A stretch of DNA of 64,000 bases, from positions 175,498,774 through 175,562,773 of the forward strand of contig JALMGJ010000003.1 of assembly GCA_023362775.1 (NCBI GenBank), in the 5' to 3' direction. The position numbers and the translations under genes were made by a program. Origin of the DNA: Charina bottae (Eukaryota; Chordata; Lepidosauria; Squamata; Charinaidae). Shown here piece after piece: positions 46,380 to 59,458 of this stretch. Position 1 is the first letter of the stretch, and each line of letters opens with the position of its first letter. Below the pieces are notes generated by a model. It did no database searches and had not been told where the DNA came from. It saw nothing but the letters and a program-made list of their open reading frames with translations.

Positions 46380-47210
46380 TGACTCCCTTTTTACCTCGGG
46401 GCCCAGCGTTTCACCACAGCCTCTGTTTTCCCCTGCCTGTGACTCATCTGCAAGTGCAAATTACCTCGGCTAAAGTATTCTTAGGAGAAATAATTAGGCG
46501 CACAAGCACCTCCTCTGCAGGCTCCCACGTATGCCTCTGAGACAGAGGTGCTTGACATAAATCATTTAGTCCTGAGCCCTCGCACACACCTCTCCCAACG
46601 GGCTCTGTAATTGGCAAAGTAGTTGCCAGCCGGGTTTAAAGTGATTCGAAATTGTTTTCCATACAGCCTTGCTGATAGCTAAGGTTTCCCTTTACCTCGA
46701 GCATGAGTTACAGTAACATGATTGAATGTAACCAGTTATTCAGTTCAAGCTGTGATTCTGATACAGTATAGACAATATAAATTCCCTGGAGCTCCGCCAG
46801 GCCACCTCAACGGTCCATTGGAGTCCAATTCAATTAGGCTCACTACAGTTCTTTGGATTTCACAGGTCTGTTTGCGGCAGCCTTGAGGCTTGAATGTGAG
46901 AACGGTATTCATCGAGGGCTTTTAAATTAGGTCTCAGGTGTCATCATTCTAAATGAATTATTATAGTGGTTATGCTGTTCATGCCACTACAGTTAAGGTT
47001 ATGTGGATCTCTCTAGTCAACCATTTGAATGCACCAAGGGCTGGAGAGTGCCTTGTAAGAGCCTTCTGCAACCGTGGTTTTAAAATTATTCGGGAAATAA
47101 TGACACTCTCAGGAAAATGCAGCTGTTTTTCTAGGGGTGGTAGGAGTAACGAGAAGGAATGGGAACTTCCTGACAGATTAGAGTCTCCAGGTGGGGTGTA
47201 TGTTTAAGCT
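46380..47210. promoter_or_regulatory. Candidate conserved regulatory island
   Basis: Non-repetitive, balanced composition with many homeodomain-, bZIP- and CCAAT-like words (AATAATTAGGCG, TGACATAAATCATTTA, GTAATTGGCAAAG, AATTCAATTAGGC), contrasting with the transposon-rich, AT-rich flanks. It looks like the kind of sequence found in vertebrate conserved non-coding elements. No alignment was possible, so this is an impression. Confidence 0.3.
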
Positions 47211-48319
47211 AAGCATTTTCCAGTAAAGTCAGTACCATTTCGGTACCGCGCAGCATTAAGAAGAGGCATCTGCCTCAAACAATTAGTTGTTTGATCCAAC
47301 AAAGATGACAGCCTAAGACCAATGCATATTGCCAGGTCCTCTGGAGCTCAGGAGGGCTCCCCTTGGGATATACTGTAGGATGATACACTGCTATAAGAAA
47401 ATGGATATAATTGGGGAAAGTAGAAGGCAATCTCCCCCCAAATACATCTCTACCCTGCTTTCATTGATAAGACGTTCCTAGAGCAACTATGTGAACAATT
47501 CATGGTAAGAACAGTTTTACCATTAACACAGAATTGCAATTTTTTTTAAAAAAAAAAAACCCTTTTTAAGACCAGCACATCTTAAAAATCATCGGGTTTA
47601 AAAAAGTTTTAAAAGCTTAAAATTCCATAACACCAGATGGAATTATCAGAATATATATGAGAAGTCCCAAGCAATTAATTTTATTCTGTATTTGTGTATG
47701 TGCTTATTAAGAATGTGCAAAACAAGTTCACAAATACAGTCGGTTTCAGATCTGAGAAAGTAGACTTTTCTCTAATATTATATGAATCTAGAGAACTACT
47801 GAAACCTATTATTTCATTAATAATATCAGTATCTCTGGTATTATTAGTAATCTGTGCTGAAAAAGTATATTCCTCCATCATAAGCCTTTAGCTCATCCTT
47901 GCATATGAACAATACCCTAATCTAAAACAAGTATTCATTAGCAGGAACTGGTTAGAAACAGAAGGTCAGGATCCTGTAAAATCCTCAAATCTCATAACTA
48001 TAGACTTAACACTACTATAAGACCTAATAATAGCAGCCATAACATCCTTGATTTGAAGAAGATTGCTCTTCTTCTAAAGTAATATAAGCTCTGCTTTCCA
48101 ACAATGTGCTTCTACATTCTAGAGAATTCAGTCTCTGCACAAAAGAATAAATGGGTACAAATCTAACATTAACTTTACCAATGTGCAGACATTAACATTA
48201 TTAATACTCAGTGGAGAAACATTTCATTCTTGGCCTCAGCCATTTTTGAAACATTCAAAAATGCAATACAGTATATTCATGTCAGTTCTATACCTGTGAT
48301 CTGACCAAAGCAATGAACT
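47211..48319. other. Non-coding, AT-rich
   Basis: A-rich run at about 47538-47560. Nothing else supported. Confidence 0.5.
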
Positions 48320-48615
48320 TTCTAGACCAGGGCTTTCCAAACTTTTCCCGTGCCAACACACCAACAGCGGCGCACGAAAAAACCCAGAAGCACCACCGCC
48401 ACTGTGGCGCTTTCGGATTTTCGCGCACCGCAGCAATGGCGGCAGCGGTGTCCTTGTGTGCCGTGCGAAAATCCGGAAGCGCTGATGGCCCGCCACGGCT
48501 GTGTGCAGTGGCAGCGCGCCATCAGCGCTTCCGGGTTCTGACGCGACACACCTGGCCCCCGCAGGCGACACAGTATTGTGCCGCAACACACAGTCTGGAA
48601 AGCTATGTTCTAGAC
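48320..48615. mobile_element. hAT MITE, CTTTCCAAA family, copy 2
   Basis: 48328-48607 (280 bp) starts CAGGGCTTTCCAAACTTTTC and ends CACAGTCTGGAAAGCTATG; perfect 8-bp TTCTAGAC flanks it (48320-48327, 48608-48615). The core has repeated GGAAGCGCTGATGG-type inverted words. Confidence 0.95.
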
Positions 48616-49297
48616 CCTAATATTATGCCAGGATGTTTGTGCAACAGCCACCTATGTTTAATAAATCTTAACCCGTTGGACTTGATAATTTTTTCTCCCT
48701 GACCTATAAGATTTTCCTTGCACAACAATGAGCATCTTCTAACTAGCAGACTTCATACAGCCATTCAAGAGGACTCTGGTCTAAGAAAATTTACACTGTA
48801 ATAAATTTGTTAGAATCCAAAGTGCTACAAGACCCTATTGTTTCTGTACACAGTGATTCTCTACATTTTCCTCCCTTTCCTGTTAGCAGAAGTTGCATGA
48901 ATCACATGATAAACCACTTTTGTATTTCTTTGACACTGAAATTCCCACTGGGAATATCTGGCAAGTTACTGATGTTCAGATGATTTACCCATTTCAGAGT
49001 TTGCAAATTCCCTCAAAAGTGTATTTCCTGAACATTGCCTTTAAGTAGAATAATGTCAATGTCATTTTCACTTAACTGTATCATAGCTTTCTTTCCGAGA
49101 ACTGATAATTATGTTCATAACTATCCTTGAGGTTTAGGATAGACTTAGATAAGATGACTTGCCCAACACTGCCTTCTGAAATCCATAATTGACTTGGAGA
49201 TTTTATATTAAGGGCAATTCCACCCTGCAGTCAAGCTGCTTGTCTCAAATGCTGTTCTTGACTGTTACTTCAGCAATTTCAGAAACTCAACTCTACA
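48616..49297. other. Non-coding, nothing recognised
   Basis: No supportable feature. Confidence 0.5.
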
Positions 49298-49516
49298 CTA
49301 TAGTGCAGAGCTTTCCAAACTGTGTGTCGCGACACGTTAGTGTGTCGGCTGCAGTGTCTGGGTGTGTTGCAGCTGCTGCTGCCTCCAAGCCCTGCCAGGA
49401 TTCCACGCAGGTCCTAGTGCCTGCCTTGTGCCCTGCTGTAAGAGTGTGTCGCGAACATATGCATGTCTAAAAAGTGTGTCACCAACATGAAAAGTTTGGA
49501 AAGCTCTGCTATAGTG
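49298..49516. mobile_element. hAT MITE, CTTTCCAAA family, copy 3
   Basis: 49306-49508 (203 bp) starts CAGAGCTTTCCAAACTGTGT and ends AAAAGTTTGGAAAGCTCTG; perfect 8-bp CTATAGTG flanks it (49298-49305, 49509-49516). Confidence 0.95.
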
Positions 49517-49859
49517 GGTTGTTAATGGGGCCAGGCTGAGACTCAGACCTGATTGGTTTTTCCTTTGCTTCTTGCGCTTCCTATCCATGCAGAGAAGAAG
49601 GGTCAAGCCTTGCTGGCTGCTCTCTTTCTGTGGACTAGACTACCAATGCTGCCTGTTCTTTTTAGGGACTGTTCTCTCTTATCTCCATGCCTTTCCTTTG
49701 CTTTCCCAGATGTTTGCACACATGGATGCCTTCACACCTCTTCTCAGTTTCTCCTTTGACACTAACACAGGCCCTTCCTTTTTCTGTTTTTGCCCCTTAT
49801 GGTACTATTGCTACTCTGATGCTACAATAATCAAAGCAGTATAATTGTTCTTTCATTCC

Positions 49860-50227
49860 TACCTTCTTCTGTAAAAGTAAAGGTAAAGGTTCCCCCCGCA
49901 CATTTGTGCAGTTGTGTCCGACTCCAGGGGCCGGTGCTCATCTCCGTTTGTTAGCCGAAGAGCCAGTGTTGTCCGAAGACGCTTCCACGGTCATGTGGCC
50001 GCATGACGCGCACAGAACGCTGTTACCTGCCCACCGAAGTGGTACCTATTCATCTACTTGCATTTGCATGCTTTCGAATTGCTACATTGGCAAGAGCTGG
50101 GGCGAGTGCGGGAGCTCACTCCGTCACACGGGGCTAGGGATTCGAACCTCCGAACTTGAGATCTTCCGATCGACAAGCCTGGCGTCTTACCCGCTGAGCC
50201 ACCACGCCCCAACTACCTTCTTCTGTA
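49860..50227 (-). mobile_element. tRNA-derived SINE with Bov-B-like tail (copy 3)
   Basis: Minus-strand full-length copy at 49874-50213 between perfect 14-bp duplications TACCTTCTTCTGTA (49860-49873, 50214-50227). A and B boxes are present as in copy 1. Confidence 0.95.
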
Positions 50228-53200
50228 GGTCTGTGGAAATTATAGAAAGGAAGAATGGATGGATCAGCTTCATAGAAACAAAGCAGCAAGGTTCTAGTTG
50301 CAATTTAAGGATGTTTTAATAAGGGGAAGGGAAGCTTTGCAGTAGTGTGGGCAGGGAGCGGAAGAGTAATAGGAAAATGCTTCACCTAGCCTGCACAGAA
50401 ACTGAAAGGGTGCCCATGAAGGATGAGCCTTTAGGGTCAAGAACATTCATTGACTTAATGGTTCACCATTGGATCAACCTCAATATTATTTTAAAAAAGA
50501 ACAGCAACTGCCAACCAGCAGAGAACATAGCAATCTGGCAGTCCGGGACAAAATGGGACTGCTGGAGGGGAGGGGGCATGACAGGCACTGCATCCAATCA
50601 GAGCTGGGGCTGTTACTGGAATGGAACGAAGCTTTGGTGACTATTCACCCTGAAGAGTTTAAGACAGCTCAGGCTAGAAAGCAGCAGTTTTGAATCAAAG
50701 CTGTAAAACACGGACACAGGATGCATCTGCAAGGGGAGGAGGACAATGTCACCCATTCCAGTACTGAGGAGGTAGTGAGTGTCCCATACTGGCAATGGGC
50801 CAAGCAGAAAGTGCAGATCTGCCCTTAGTCATAGTGCTGTAGCCATAGCAAGTCCTTTGTGTGTTAGGATTCATTGGAAACATATAAATAACTACATAGG
50901 AAATGAGAGTTATTAAAGGAAATCACTGACAATCTCAGTCTTCTACAAGGAGTTGCCAAGAAAAGAATGAAGAAACTCTAAATGTAAGCCCTAGATATTA
51001 TCATCTGGCTGAGGCTGAGTAGTCCCCAGTTTACCAAAACATCTGGAGGACAAGTTTCCCAGCCAAGCTCTTAATCAAGGGGGGGGGGGGAATCCTTGCT
51101 TCACTATTGGCTCTGTTTTAACATGACCTGTCTATTGAATGCTTTGGGGCACAACAGGAGTTCTACGGTTTTTATATCTTAATCCTTTCCACCTTAATGA
51201 AATTCCAGTTGGATGTGCACCAGAACAAATGTCACTATACTCTTCTGGATTTTATTTTCCATGACTGGTTTCCTTGCTCCCTTCTTTATTGTGCTGTGCA
51301 ATGCAGTGTCCAAATATTATCTTCACCATCAACTAAGGGGTGAACGCCTGCTGCTGAATTCAGATACAGTACTAATTCTTCAGCTGGGGCCTGAGCTTGA
51401 CTGGGATTGCACACCTGCTAAACTTAAAGGTGCTTGGATTGTGTGAAATCAAGCAACTGAATTGATTTATTAATTCCTAGTTAAGTAAACTATGGCTTAG
51501 CAAGTTTAAATATAGCTATTATTGTCCTTGGCATATCGAGGGTGCAAGGAGATGAATCCCTTCAGATGTGAATAGATGCCAAACCCAAACAACACGGCTG
51601 ATGATTAGCAATGGTGGGAAACGTAGCAAAACAATAATTGGGTCAACCCAGGGTCTCCACTCATGCTCTAGATGGATACATTATGTTCAGCAATTTTGTC
51701 CTTATTTGTAGAAAATATCTTTCTTCATAGACTTTGACAGCAGCTAAATTATTATTGCAATAATAATGAGAAGGTTGCAGAAAAATTAAAAACTGAGCCA
51801 TGCCCTCAAACCTTAAAGATGATTAATATCCCACAGTAGTGTCTTATCACGTAGAAAGCATGACACTCCTAGCTTCATACATGTGTCCTGTTTGTATAAG
51901 TTAATTTGTCATTCCTGTTAATTCACAAGTGTCCTGTAAAGGATGATGTCTCTATATTTGCTATTGGACAATAGACTTCCAGGTCTCCCTCATTTGCAGC
52001 TGTGCTGACTACTGTGGAACAACATTGACACCTAGTGGCCAGAATGATGCCAGCAGGTACAGAGATCTTGCCAACAGAAGGTGTGTTTGTCATTCAGGCA
52101 TATTTCCATTTCAAAGAGTTTAAAAAACATTTTAAACGAATTGTCACCAAAAGTACTTAGACATTAGGAGAAAAAAGAGGAATATTGAATATTGAAAAGG
52201 AGCCAGATAATATGGTAAAAATAATGCCCAAAATTGTGTGTGATAATTGAAAATATTATCCAACCCCACCTTCCCTTGTAATACCGTAGTCTAAATTATT
52301 CTCACTATTTGTCCTTCACCACTGATAGTCTTATCTGAAATAATTTGAAGAGATAGTGTACAAAGTAGGGGGGAAATATCTGCCTCAGGATACAAAAATA
52401 CTAAGATTAAAGTTTAACACTTAATCTTCTGATTAAATTTATGTTTCATAGTAAGCCATAGTTTCTTTTAACTAGCCATGGTGGCCTGGTTCAGCCATAA
52501 CATTAAACACAAATCAAGCAAACATTCAAGTACATTCTAGATTAGAATGATGTGTTAATTCAGCTTCTGAATTCTGCTTGGAGTCATTTCATACTATTGG
52601 CTTGTATTTTATCCAAAGAGCAGAAAATTCTAGCTTTGAAGGCTTTTGTTCTCTCTAGTCACTAACATTTTTAAAGAATTCATACTCATGCTTTTTGGAC
52701 ATAGGAATTCATTTTTTAAGAAATGGGGGGGAAATGATAGGGGTCTACCAGAAGAAAAGGTATTACTTTATTTGAGTGAACCTTTTTTTTAAAAGGGTCT
52801 CATTTATTTATTTTTTATTTTATTTTTTATTATTTTTTATTATTTTATTTTTTATTTTATTTTATTTTTTAGAACATTTTACCCTGCATTTAGTTTGAGG
52901 ACTCACCAAAGCAACTAATAACATTTAAAACAATTATGAAATAAATTCCAAATATGAGTAAATAATAGACTGAAGAATATAGCAATAAATCAAGATTGTA
53001 CAATATTGAAATAAGGCGGCTAGAAATTAAAACCAGTGGAAATGCTGAATAATTCAGATTTTAGCAAGACAGGCATCTTTATAAAGGCAGTGTGTGTGCC
53101 AGAAGCAGTATTCAAGACTCACCTCCTGTCCATCCAGCCAGACTACTGTAGTTCTGGAAGCAGATGAATTCATAGAAACATTTACAATTCTGTATCTTTG

Positions 53201-54791
53201 ACATTTAGCATCTGAATATGTTATAGGACTACCTTATCTGCAGTATTGCAGAGGATCACTAGATGGCAGCAGAAGCATACAGAAAACCTGAATTCTTTGT
53301 TGCCATTTATTGATGCATTCATTCATTCATTCCTTCAATTTGTATGGCCACCTGACTCTAGTGGTTGCTGGCTTTTTTGCAACTCAAAAAATTGGGGCTG
53401 CAGGGCTTAATATATACTGTATATCCAGCACTTAGCACATGGTGTATGTTAACTGGTAGAGTTTCTCCACCACACGAAATTTTCCATGACAGATGTTATT
53501 CCCCCATATTGAATAAGAAATTGGAGTTGCTGCCAGATGTGGTTGCACAAATAACCTATAGCATTTTTTTACATGCTGCATTATGTATGCACATTTATCA
53601 GGAAGCAGGTCCAGCTGAATACAGAGGGATTTATTGCTGAATAAGCTCATATAGGGTTGCCCGGAATGACAAGATCCAGTGGACAGTCTTATTCTACCAA
53701 TGCCATATTGAACTGGAAGTTGGAAAGTTAGAGGATATCCTATGCTCAACTCTCTAGGCCAAATGGAGATGTTCTGCCTCTGCCAAGTCTTCACAGGAGA
53801 CATAAAGATACGTGAAGAAATTTTTAGATTTCCCCAACTTGATGCCATCCTGGAGTGTTAGAGAGCATTTTTCAAAATCCCCAACCAACAAGACCATGAC
53901 AGAACACCTGTGCAAGTAAATCTGTAGATGCACCTAGTTCTTAGTTAAAAATCATACAAAACCATACCCTTTAGAGTTTCCGTTTTGAAAATAAACACCC
54001 AGTCTGATAAAATAAACTATATTAGATAAAGATGATTTCTTCCAGATTTATGTTCAATAGAAAGAGAACACAAGTGACAGAAAAATGTTTTACTGCATCC
54101 ATGCAGATTCCCTGACCCCACCAGATCCTTGTAATTCATAATTATGAATATCTGTGTTGAAGTGGAAGCTATAGTTTTGTAATTTTGAAATTAAAGGGGG
54201 TGCGCTTGTGTATGTGCATCAGAAATTCTTCTATTTCACTAGCTGCATTTGTATTTCTGTGGCTCCTTTTCACCTGGAAAATTGACCAATTTGCCATTGA
54301 AGATGAAACTTCCCAAGGGAAGTTTCCAGCACATTCCAGCTGATGAACCATCATCACATGTAACCTTTTTCCTTATGGAAATAATGCACTAACTGGTGTC
54401 CCAAACTGAGCATCTGTATTACTATTTGTGCTGCACACAGGATCAAGCAAAAGGTAGTTGATAGTTACTCAGATGCTAAGAGTTAAGTGAGAGAAAACAG
54501 ATTTAATCCTTATTGCCACAGCTAAAGAATAAAAAGGAATGGATGAAGAGATGGACATGGGGGAAGTAAGAGTGGTTTGCAAAGATAGAATGGTAGGGAG
54601 AGGTAGGGTGTTGCTGTAAACTAGTGTTAACTATATTTCCTTTTCTTATCTCATGGCATTCATTACTTTGGCTTCCTATTTTTATTCCCTTTCTGCACTT
54701 TGCATGATGTTTCTTAGAAGGGAATAGCATGATGGGCATGTATCAATGCATGTATGCATGGACTGCCACCGCCCCTAGGGGAATTGAGACT

Positions 54792-54827
<36 letters not shown>

Positions 54828-55195
54828 CCTTTCTAGCATTTCATGATTCGATGTTAATTCTTTAGAGACATGGTGATGCATCATCAGGGGAAAAAAAGGC
54901 TTTCCTAGCTGAATTATTCATGTATTCAGTCTGCTAAGCCAGTTAATAAGAGATGGCAGACCCTTTCCCAGGCTCTCTCGGGGCATATTCATTTGTTTGA
55001 AAGATTAATAATCTAACCAAAAATAAACCTTTCAGTATCTTTGTCTCTATTTGTTGTTTGAATTTTGTTCTTAAGAAACAAAAATAACATCTACTTCTGG
55101 GAACATACTAATTTCAAGCTGAAATAGGGTGTGTATGTATATATTAATTCCATACTAAATCAATATGAGGAAATTGTGACTGTTAGATCTATAAT
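50228..55195. other. Long repeat-poor non-coding stretch
   Basis: About 5 kb with no supportable gene. Contains a G run (51078-51089), a (TTTTA)n-like tract (52800-52870), (ATTC)n (about 53310), (CA)n (54794-54825) and two CTCF-like words (52026-52040, 53257-53271). Confidence 0.5.
53257..53271 (+). promoter_or_regulatory. CTCF-like motif
   Basis: CACTAGATGGCAGCA closely fits the CTCF core (CCASYAGRKGGCRS). A weaker reverse-oriented word, GGCCACTAGGTGTCA, lies at 52026-52040. Motif match only. Confidence 0.35.
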
Positions 55196-55490
55196 GCAAA
55201 TTGGCTTCCGGTGGGAATGGCAGACTGAATGGCTGTGCTGAGCTGACAACACGGTAACTTTTCTGAGGCTCAGGCAGGTTTTCCTGAAGCCCAGAAGTGT
55301 TCTCCAGATCAAGGAGAATACCTGGAATCATCCCATCTATCCTCCGGATGGCTGCTTGCAGCCAGAAGATCGCAAACAGCATCTCGGGTTCAACTGGTAA
55401 GACCCAGCTGGGAGGCGGGGACTTCATCACTTTCCAAGCTGTGCTGTAGGCTTAAAGGGACACTAAGACCGGCCACCCCATTTCTAAATC
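55196..55490 (+). mobile_element. L1 5'-UTR-like fragment
   Basis: Starts AATTGGCTTCCGGTGGGAAT and includes AAGGGACACTAAGACCGGCC; resembles the split copy at 42745-44510. No ORF follows. Identity inferred. Confidence 0.45.
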
Positions 55491-55525
55491 ACCATTTTTT
55501 AAGTATATGTACCCCAAGAGATCAA

Positions 55526-55853
55526 GGGGCGTGGTGGCTCAGCGGGTAAGACGCCAGGCTTGTCGATCGGAAGATCGCAAGTTCGGAGGTTCGAATCCCT
55601 AGCCCTGCGTGCGGAGTGAGCTCCCACACTCGCTCCAGCTCTTGCCAACCTAGCAATTCGAAAGCATGCAAATAGATAAATAGGTACCACTTCGGTGGGA
55701 AGGTAACAGCATTCCGCGTGCGTCATGCCGGCCACATGACCGTGGAAGCGTCTTCGGACAACGCTGGCTCTCCGGCTAACAAACGGAGATGAGCACCGGC
55801 CCCTAGAGTTGGACACGACTGCACAAATGCGCGGGGGGAACCTTTACCTTTAA
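55526..55853 (+). mobile_element. tRNA-derived SINE with Bov-B-like tail (copy 4)
   Basis: Full-length copy with A box TGGCTCAGCGG, B box GGTTCGAATCC and tail GTTGGACACGACTG...TTTACCTTTA. No clear target duplication was found. Confidence 0.93.
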
Positions 55854-57602
55854 AGCAGCTACATCTTTTCCCAGGATTCTGCAGCTGCCCCATGATCTTA
55901 AGAAAAAGTGTGACTGCTTTAAAGGATGGCAGGTAGGCACTTAAGTTCACACTTCTGTGCACTCCGAAGCACCTTTTTGGAAACTAACCTGAAGCACTGC
56001 ACATCCATACCATCTAGTCCTCTTCTCTGTTACTCTGTAATTTTTCATCTAAAAATGAAAATATAGCTACAAAACCGGTTCACTCCCCAAAGAGTTCACA
56101 GCCTAAATAGAATTTAAATCCAAAAGTGAAACACAAGATTCATAGCTGATTCATAGCAAGAGTCAGAATAAATGCAAGATTCATAACTATTGGGCCTCCC
56201 AATAGTTGTTTGTCTGAGAGCAGGTTTGTGCAGCTATGCATACTAAAGATAAGCAAATGGAGTAAGTGTCCTCTAATTCAGGAAGATTTGTTGGGTACTT
56301 AATCATTCTCCTTTATTAGGACAAATGTGGTCCTTTGAAGGCAAGTCTTTGCATCTATAATAGCCTTTTTAAAAAATCTGCTCCTTTAGGAACAATTTCT
56401 GTGACCTTTACAAATGGTGCTATAAAATTCCTTGTTTCTTTGAATCACAGCTATTGATGATGATGCCATGCATACATTTTTATTATTATTATTAAAGGTG
56501 CAAATATCCCCATTCTGTCACCACCAGCATCTCAGGGACCCATTTATTCCCGAGAAATATGGGGAAAATATTTGGCTTCTAAGGAGCAAAAATTTAGCAC
56601 TTACTTTCAAAAACAAGTTGGCTATTTTTTTCCTCCCCCCCCCCCTTTAAATCAAATAGAAAACCTTGCCCCCTTTTTAAGTAGAAGGATATTAGGCATG
56701 ATGCTACATCATGCTGTAGGATTTTCTCAGGGCATATTTTGGGGTTGCAGGGAGGTAGTTGCATTGGCCACACAGGTACAACTCTCCTGCTTTGAACAAA
56801 ACCTTCACTAAGATGTTTGTATGATCTCAGGCTCCTTGTTTTCCAATCCAAATGTCCCTTGCACAAGACAGGCCAGGCACATCAGCTAAGAACCTGGGAT
56901 TATCTTCTCCATTCCCACTGCAATTGCAAATTCCCTACAGTTCTATTTCAGATTTAGGAAGGTAGGCAGGAAAGATTTATGTAAACTTACTTTTCTTGAG
57001 CCTATTCTCACCTTTATTGAAATAGAGGATCCATCTCTCTGATTTGCTTCACCCTCACCAGCTCTCATCTATTATGGCTTTGACACATGGCCCCTGCAAA
57101 TTATAACAAAGGAGACCGGTCCTGGACAAGAAGAAAATTCTGCAGTGTAGCTTTAAGGGGAGCAGCCTTACATATGAGAAAAGAGAGGAGTCATGAGACT
57201 GACTTGGCTAGCACTCTCCCTTTTGGCTGTGTGCCCATCACAATGTATTAGGGATATGCAGCACTTTGGAGCCCCAAAAGAGCTTCTGAAAAGGCAGAGG
57301 CACCTCCTTAAAGAAGCTGTATGGTAGCTGTGCAATCCCAGGAAAATACTCAATTGAGTTTAGGAGGCATCAGCAGGATGTGACACGGTGCCTCCGAATA
57401 GGTGTGGCCACTCGCTAAGCAGACAGACCTCATTAACATTCAGATGGGAGACCTCTAGATAATATTAGGGCTGGAGGCTATCCTGGGAAGTTGAAACGCT
57501 TCCTAGAAGACGACAATGGTAAATCATTTCTGTATTCCTGCCAAGAAAACTACATAGGCATGCCCATGAAGTCACTTGAAGGAAAGTTAAATTTGCCTTA
57601 TT
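55854..57602. other. Non-coding, nothing recognised
   Basis: Contains a C run at about 56634-56645. No supportable gene. Confidence 0.5.
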
Positions 57603-57812
57603 CTCTAAGGCAGGGGTCCCCAACCTGTGGGCCGCGGGGCTCCCGCCTGCAAACCCCGCCCCTGTGTGCACGATTGGCTCCCGCCTGCAAACCCCGCCCC
57701 CTGGTATGCACAATTGGCTCCCGCCTGCAAACCCTGCCCCCCGGTCCGTGGAAAAATTGTCTTCCATGACCGGTCCCTGGTGCCAAAAATGTTGGGGACT
57801 GCTGCTCTAAAG
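57603..57812. mobile_element. hAT MITE with three CCAAT/GC-box tandem units
   Basis: 57611-57804 (194 bp) starts CAGGGGTCCCCAACC and ends GTTGGGGACTGCTG. Flanks CTCTAAGG (57603-57610) and CTCTAAAG (57805-57812) match 7 of 8. Inside are 38-40-bp units GGCTCCCGCCTGCAAACCCC..., two full plus one partial (57638-57743), each joining a CCGCCC-like box to ATTGG. Confidence 0.92.
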
Positions 57813-57893
57813 AGTTCAGTACAACATACCATATATAGATTTTCTATACTCCCGTTTTTACCATCACAATAACTATAAAATAGATTATGCTGA

Positions 57894-58067
57894 GAGCCAG
57901 TTTGGTGTAGTGGTTAAGGCACCAGGCTAGAAACCAGGCGACCATGAGTTCTAGTCCCACCTTAGGCACAAAGCCAGCTGGGTGAACTTGGAGACAATGG
58001 CAAAACATGTTTTCTAAGAAAACATGCCTAGGGACCAGTAAAGGCAGTTGCCAGGAGTAGGCACGTG

Positions 58068-58119
<52 letters not shown>

Positions 58120-58120
58120 T
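57894..58120 (+). mobile_element. Sauria-type tRNA SINE, with (GA)n
   Basis: GAGCCAGTTTGGTGTAGTGG, ATGAGTTCTAGTCCCAC and CCAGCTGGGTGAACTTGG identify it. (GA)n at 58069-58116 ends it. Confidence 0.85.
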
Positions 58121-59327
58121 TAGGCTAAGAAAGGGGGATTAGCCAGAGGGATTAGTTTATCAAGGCCAAATGATGAGTTGTGGCATAGGGTAGAGTCCTA
58201 GCCCAGCACTATAAATCCCTACATCACAAAATTGATAGACACTTAGGCAGACAATATAAGCTGTGCACATTCTCCAAAGCAAGAATTTTGTATTTGTAAT
58301 CCACCCTGCCATGGCTCCTTTTTGCAAGCAAAATATGAAACTTATTTCTTCTCCTAGCTGCTTATTTCTTCTCCTAGCTGCAAGTGCTTCTCCATCAACA
58401 CATGACTAACTATTCACAGTGTTGCTCTAAGCCATAGTTCATTAATGAAACTTCCCTGGTTATAGCGATCCAGAACAAAAGATAGCAAAACAATTTTCCT
58501 CTCCCTTTCCCACCCACCCCTAATTTGCTTTGGGATGATTTAATACATCCAGCAGTTGCTCCTTCATCTCTGATCCAACTTTAGAATACACTACAACTTA
58601 AGAGCCATTACAATGCTTTCAACTGACACAAGAATTGAAATTTCGCAATCAAACTGTTTGATAGTAACATTTTTTGAGGGTGCTAAATGCCATTATTTCT
58701 CTCTGTTCTGATTCTGTAAATAATTCTTTGCAAGAGTTGCTTTTTGACTCATGAGAACAGTTTTTTTTTACAACAGATTCTTACTACCATACATTATCAA
58801 AATGTTTTCCCCAGAAGGATAAAGAGAAAATAGTGAAACTGCCTTTCTCATTTATTGTTTTTTAACAAATCAAAGGCTAAATCCACAGGGAAGCTTTTAT
58901 ATTGAAAGACCTTGATTCTTGAGCGGCTGAGACAGTGAACAAACTGAAGGTGTTTTCTGGATCTGCTGCTGCTGAGTTTTCTTACTAAGAAGAATATTTT
59001 CTTATTACTGCAAAGTGTTTCCACACTTTTGAGATAAAGAGTTTAGAATATTAAAAGTCACATATAGTAAGGGTAACTGAGTGGTTAATTGTCAACATAC
59101 AGTCAAAAGATGAAACATTACTGTGCAATTCTGCAAAATAAATCAATGTTCTGCTTTCTTCTTGTCTTTTCTTATTCTTTTGTTCTTTCCCAGATGCTTA
59201 GATGAATTGTCCTAGAAAAATAAATTATAGAAGAATCAGATAAACATAACTAAATAACTGCTTCTTTTTCTACATAGATCACATGCTTTTCTGAACACCA
59301 CTAGCATATATTCAGGGTTCATTATCT
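58121..59327. other. Non-coding; short 20-bp tandem duplication
   Basis: CTTATTTCTTCTCCTAGCTG occurs twice in tandem near 58340-58380. Otherwise nothing supported. Confidence 0.55.
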
Positions 59328-59410
59328 AAAATTAATATTAATCAAAGAGAATATTTGTAGCTCAGGGTTGAACTGTGGAGTCCTTGGTGCTCTCTGAGCC
59401 TTGTTGTTTT

Positions 59411-59458
59411 CTTGCAGATGTTTCATTGCCAGGCTAGGCAACATCTTCAGTGCAAAAA
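59411..59458 (-). ncRNA. Hammerhead-like ribozyme core, left arm
   Basis: On the minus strand: stem I TTTTTGCA (59451-59458) with TGCAAGAAAA, CTGAAGA (59444-59450), stem II TTGCC/GGCAA around TAGCCT, GAAAC (59420-59424) and ATC cleavage triplet (59417-59419). Stem I has eight pairs with one G-U. Stem III appears minimal. Activity not shown. Confidence 0.5.
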
